Positions 61,562 through 64,000 of a DNA stretch of 64,000 nt are shown one piece after another. Within the stretch, counting starts at the first letter, position 1. Every line of letters begins with the position of its first letter. The DNA is from Ferruginibacter sp. (GTDB taxonomy: Bacteria > Bacteroidota > Bacteroidia > Chitinophagales > Chitinophagaceae). The position numbers and the translations under genes were made by a program. The stretch is taken from assembly GCA_019638525.1 (NCBI GenBank), contig JAHBTO010000007.1, positions 1 through 64,000 of the forward strand. The letters run 5' to 3'. Under the pieces are notes generated by a model, which worked only from the letters and a program-made list of their open reading frames with translations, ran no database searches and was not told where the DNA came from.

Positions 61562-64000
61562 ATGAGTTTACAAAACTTAACAATAAAATCGCAGGAGGTG
61601 CTACAGCAGGCGCAACAAATTGCATATAATGCTGCCAGTGCCAATATTGAAACAGAACATATTCTTAAAGCATTACTCAATGACAAGGATTCGCCTGTTG
61701 AGTACTTACTTAAAAGAAATGCAGTAAATGTTTCTTATGTAGATGATAAATTGGATGCTGCCATGGCAAAATTGCCAAAAGTTTCAGGCAGAGAGCCTGC
61801 CCAATCATTAAGCCGTGATGCAAATAATGTATTATTAAGGGCTACTGCTACCTTAAAAACTTTCCAGGATGAGTTTGTAAGTGTTGAACATTTACTGCTT
61901 GCATTGCTTCAGGGTAATGATAACACTTCAAAAATTTTAAAAGATGCAGGCCTTACCGAAAAAGGGCTGGTTGCAGCTATTAAGGATTTAAAAAAAGGGT
62001 CAACCGTTTCATCTCAAACTTCCGAAACACAGTTTAATGCTTTAAACAAGTATGCAAAAAACTTGATAGAGTTGGCAAGAGCCGGGAAATTGGATCCGGT
62101 TATTGGAAGGGATGAAGAGATAAGAAGAACTTTGCATATCCTTAGCAGGAGAAGTAAAAACAATCCAATTTTAGTGGGCGAACCCGGTGTGGGTAAAACT
62201 GCTATTGCCGAAGGCCTTGCTATGCGAATTGTAAATGGCGATGTACCGGAAAATTTAAAATCAAAAATTATATATGCACTTGATATGGGCTTGCTAATTG
62301 CCGGCGCCAAATATAAAGGTGAATTTGAAGAACGATTAAAATCGGTGGTTAAAGAAGTAACCGCAAGCGATGGGCAAATTATTCTTTTTATAGATGAAAT
62401 ACATACCCTTGTGGGTGCAGGTGGAGGCGATGGCGCTATGGATGCTGCAAATATTTTAAAACCTGCATTGGCAAGAGGAGAACTAAGGGCGATAGGTGCT
62501 ACCACATTAAACGAATACCAGAAATTTTTTGAAAAAGACAAAGCACTTGAACGCCGTTTTCAAAAAGTGATGATTGATGAACCATCAGTAGAAGATACAG
62601 TATCAATTTTACGTGGATTAAAAGACCGGTACGAAACTTACCATCATGTTTTAATAAAAGACGAAGCCATTATTGCGGCTGTTGAATTATCTAATAGATA
62701 CATCACCGACCGTTTTTTGCCTGATAAGGCCATTGATCTTATTGATGAAAGTGCAGCCAAATTAAGGCTTGAGATGAACAGTATGCCCGAAGAGTTGGAT
62801 GAACTGGAAAGAAAAATCCGTCAACTGGAAATAGAGCGTGAAGCCATTAAAAGAGAAAATGATGAACAAAAATTAAAACAACTTAATACCGATATATCAA
62901 ACCTGTCAGTTGAAAGAGATACGTTTAAAGCTAAATGGCAACAAGAGAAAGAGGTTGTTGAAAAAATTCAAAATGCTAAAGTTGAAATTGAAAACTTAAA
63001 ACTGGCTGCAGATAAAGCCGAGCGTGAAGGCGATTATGGAAAAGTGGCTGAAATACGCTATGGTAAAATTAAAGAACAGGAAAAAATTGTGGCCGATTCA
63101 ACTTCTCAACTATTAGATAATTCCGAAAAAAGACTTTTAAAAGAAGAGGTTGATGCAGAAGATATTGCCGAAAATGTAGCAAAAGCTACCGGTATTCCTT
63201 TAACGAAAATGATGCAAAGCGAAAAGGTTAAGTTATTGCTTTTAGAGGATGAACTGCATAAAAGAGTAGTAGGGCAGCAGGAAGCTATTGAAGCGGTATC
63301 GGATGCTATAAGGCGTAGCAGGGCCGGCCTGCACGATCCCAAAAAGCCAATCGGTTCATTTATTTTCCTGGGAACAACAGGTGTGGGCAAAACCGAACTG
63401 GCAAAGGCGCTTGCCGACTACCTTTTTGACGATGACAGTATGATGACAAGGATTGATATGAGTGAATACCAGGAAAAACATACCGTGAGCCGGCTTATTG
63501 GCGCTCCTCCAGGTTATGTGGGTTACGATGAAGGCGGACAATTAACAGAAGCAGTTAGGCGCAAACCATACAGCGTAATATTGCTAGATGAAATTGAGAA
63601 AGCACATCCTGACGTTTTTAACGTACTTTTGCAGGTATTGGATGATGGCAGGCTAACAGATAATAAGGGTCGTATTGTAAATTTTAAAAATACGATTATT
63701 ATTATGACCAGTAATATGGGTAGCCAAATCATACAGGAGAACTTTGAAAATATAACAGAAGAGAATAAGGATGAAGTGGTATCGAGAACCAAAATGGAAG
63801 TGATGGCCCTTTTAAAACAAACCATCAGGCCCGAATTCCTGAATCGTATTGATGAAGTAATCATGTTTCAACCTTTACTGAAGGAAGAGATTAAGGGCAT
63901 CATCAAATTACAGTTAGAAAGTTTAAAAAACCTAGTTGCCGAAAACGGTATCAACTTACAGTTTAGCGAATATGTGTTAGATTTTTTAGCCGAAAACGGG
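61562..64000 (+). CDS. clpB: ATP-dependent disaggregase ClpB (3' end outside the window)
   Basis: The ATG at 61562 opens 813 codons that run off the right edge without a stop. The product is the Hsp100 disaggregase working with DnaK. The order is N-terminal Clp_N domain (about 1-145, [18 protein letters not shown]), AAA-1 with Walker A GEPGVGKT (about 205-212) and Walker [15 protein letters not shown], a coiled-coil middle domain (about 405-525) rich in Glu/Lys heptads, and AAA-2 with GTTGVGKT (about 604-611) and [16 protein letters not shown]. The second Walker A has Thr where most ClpB have Pro. About 50-60 residues should be missing. Upstream there is no CIRCE-type repeat. Confidence 0.96.
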   Translation, partial: MSLQNLTIKSQEVLQQAQQIAYNAASANIETEHILKALLNDKDSPVEYLLKRNAVNVSYVDDKLDAAMAKLPKVSGREPAQSLSRDANNVLLRATATLKTFQDEFVSVEHLLLALLQGNDNTSKILKDAGLTEKGLVAAIKDLKKGSTVSSQTSETQFNALNKYAKNLIELARAGKLDPVIGRDEEIRRTLHILSRRSKNNPILVGEPGVGKTAIAEGLAMRIVNGDVPENLKSKIIYALDMGLLIAGAKYKGEFEERLKSVVKEVTASDGQIILFIDEIHTLVGAGGGDGAMDAANILKPALARGELRAIGATTLNEYQKFFEKDKALERRFQKVMIDEPSVEDTVSILRGLKDRYETYHHVLIKDEAIIAAVELSNRYITDRFLPDKAIDLIDESAAKLRLEMNSMPEELDELERKIRQLEIEREAIKRENDEQKLKQLNTDISNLSVERDTFKAKWQQEKEVVEKIQNAKVEIENLKLAADKAEREGDYGKVAEIRYGKIKEQEKIVADSTSQLLDNSEKRLLKEEVDAEDIAENVAKATGIPLTKMMQSEKVKLLLLEDELHKRVVGQQEAIEAVSDAIRRSRAGLHDPKKPIGSFIFLGTTGVGKTELAKALADYLFDDDSMMTRIDMSEYQEKHTVSRLIGAPPGYVGYDEGGQLTEAVRRKPYSVILLDEIEKAHPDVFNVLLQVLDDGRLTDNKGRIVNFKNTIIIMTSNMGSQIIQENFENITEENKDEVVSRTKMEVMALLKQTIRPEFLNRIDEVIMFQPLLKEEIKGIIKLQLESLKNLVAENGINLQFSEYVLDFLAENG

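Overview
The window is a 64 kb piece of a Bacteroidota chromosome, most likely from Chitinophagaceae or a close relative. The base composition is AT-rich. Starts are not preceded by clear Shine-Dalgarno sequences. Several genes have the Bacteroidota -7 motif TAnnTTTG. One protein ends in a type IX secretion (Por) tail, and families typical of this phylum are present (paired DsbD-alpha/DsbD, DUF6427-like, WG repeats, FIST, TIGR01777). No rRNA, tRNA, CRISPR array or prophage was seen. The only mobile-type element is an IS200-like/RAYT transposase with REP-like hairpins at the left end.

Layout. 1-768: REP-like hairpin array and a Y1 transposase flanked by inverted copies of the hairpin. 800-11452: a minus-strand block holding a FIST sensor protein, a YfcC transporter, five tandem paralogues of a His-rich single-pass membrane protein (one interrupted by an in-frame amber codon, with a 29-residue membrane ORF between two copies), an APC permease, an alpha/beta hydrolase and an M19 dipeptidase. 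11666-16699: minus-strand lipoprotein, HD phosphohydrolase, YitT membrane protein, P1 peptidase and a repeat-containing secreted protein. 16988-21188: Kup, rhodanese and two membrane-anchored alpha/beta hydrolases. 21174-23116: two LD-carboxypeptidases. 23271-29260: ppsA, metG and a WG-repeat protein. 29311-32064: an LTA-synthase-like enzyme divergent from a GDPD-like protein. 32156-39281: a fused FadN-type beta-oxidation enzyme, a DPP-IV-like peptidase, a small metzincin and an ABC exporter pair. 39265-46260: TIGR01777 epimerase, a Tyr-rich secreted protein, a DUF6427-like membrane protein, purQ and a split DsbD system. 46437-52858: ECF sigma factor, uvrA, cmk and a T9SS cargo protein. 53002-56339: MFS transporter, deoxynucleoside kinase, folK and an Xre-RES toxin-antitoxin module with a recognisable promoter/operator. 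56395-64000: ABC permease, SRPBCC protein, anmK, queG, a channel-like two-helix protein, an outer-membrane barrel and clpB, which runs off the right edge.

How the genes work together. Several neighbours form functional pairs. The separate DsbD-alpha domain keeps the redox cysteines that the adjacent DsbD has lost. The two LD-carboxypeptidases and anmK suit peptidoglycan recycling. The dipeptidase, hydrolase and permease suit peptide use. The Xre-RES module overlaps folK by 4 nt, so a toxin-antitoxin promoter probably drives folate and deoxynucleotide genes. The least explained parts are the tandem His-rich membrane paralogues (3674-7982), the channel-like protein at 60165-60530 and the palindromic element at 25705-25822.
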